From Bacteroidota bacterium (lineage in GTDB: Bacteria; Bacteroidota; Bacteroidia; AKYH767-A; 2013-40CM-41-45): a DNA stretch of 64,000 nt. Of this stretch, positions 63,996-64,000 are shown one piece after another; position 1 is the stretch's first letter; every line of letters begins with the position of its first letter. Where the stretch lies: NCBI GenBank assembly GCA_016721305.1, contig JADKIH010000007.1:62001-126000 (forward strand). The letters are read 5' to 3'. The position numbers and the translations under genes are program-made. The notes under the pieces were generated by a model that was given only the letters and a program-made list of their open reading frames with translations, ran no database searches and had not been told where the DNA came from.

Positions 63996-64000
63996 AAATA

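Noticed and set aside
1..64000. tRNA, rRNA, prophage, insertion sequence
   Set aside because: No cloverleaf, rRNA motif, transposase or integrase sequence was seen; small divergent ncRNAs cannot be excluded by eye.

Overview
The window comes from a Bacteroidota chromosome (AT-leaning, moderate GC). The evidence is several proteins with type IX secretion (T9SS) type A C-terminal sorting domains, GldI-like FKBP lipoproteins, Bacteroidota-style promoter elements (TAnnTTTG), SPII lipoproteins and a Bacteroidota-type degenerate dihydroorotase. No rRNA, tRNA, CRISPR array, prophage or insertion sequence was recognised. Gene content is mostly housekeeping and envelope genes in short operons.

Layout. 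0-8 kb: a GT51 peptidoglycan polymerase cut by the window edge, two small unknown genes, tRNA hydroxylase miaE, a hotdog thioesterase with a WbpM-like sugar-nucleotide dehydratase, a GT4 glycosyltransferase, gcvT and comB. 8-16 kb: a zinc phospholipase C/S1-P1-like exported protein, a two-component system, a class III aminotransferase, a T9SS subtilisin-like protease and nrnA. 16-31 kb: two FKBP lipoproteins, an RDD protein, a small lipoprotein, a GNAT, an RsmI-like methylase, LMW-PTP, a degenerate dihydroorotase, a BatA/vWA membrane protein, a TIGR02757 protein, purA, a STAS protein, a Fur-family regulator with an in-frame TAG, relA/spoT and an FAH-family hydrolase. 31-46 kb: a large T9SS protein, hmgA, an EreA-like protein, a damaged glyA, a sugar nucleotidyltransferase, a nitronate-monooxygenase-like protein, an FAD oxidoreductase, a PD40 protein, a PNGase F-like T9SS protein, a second T9SS protein and a Rieske protein. 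46-64 kb: a second two-component system divergent from a T9SS protein, the TPR-comA-LEA-DinB operon, recF-DUF721, ndk, the pnt transhydrogenase operon, an MBL hydrolase, and a divergent IPTL-CTERM protein / exosortase (XrtH-like) locus.

Most notable: (1) an XrtH-like exosortase divergent from an IPTL-CTERM beta-propeller protein, in a genome that also uses T9SS; (2) five TTAAC boxes on 10-11 bp phasing between an OmpR-type two-component system and a T9SS gene; (3) many intergenic repeats of unrelated sequence that share an exact 7-bp period, plus an 8-bp AATTAGCT class that abuts stop codons; (4) both comA and comB of a sulfolactate route; (5) an apparently internally deleted glyA.

Caution: about 20 genes carry single-base frameshifts, mostly at A/T homopolymers and concentrated in the first 20 kb. 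This looks like sequencing or consensus error rather than biology, so broken genes are reported as whole loci with the breaks noted.
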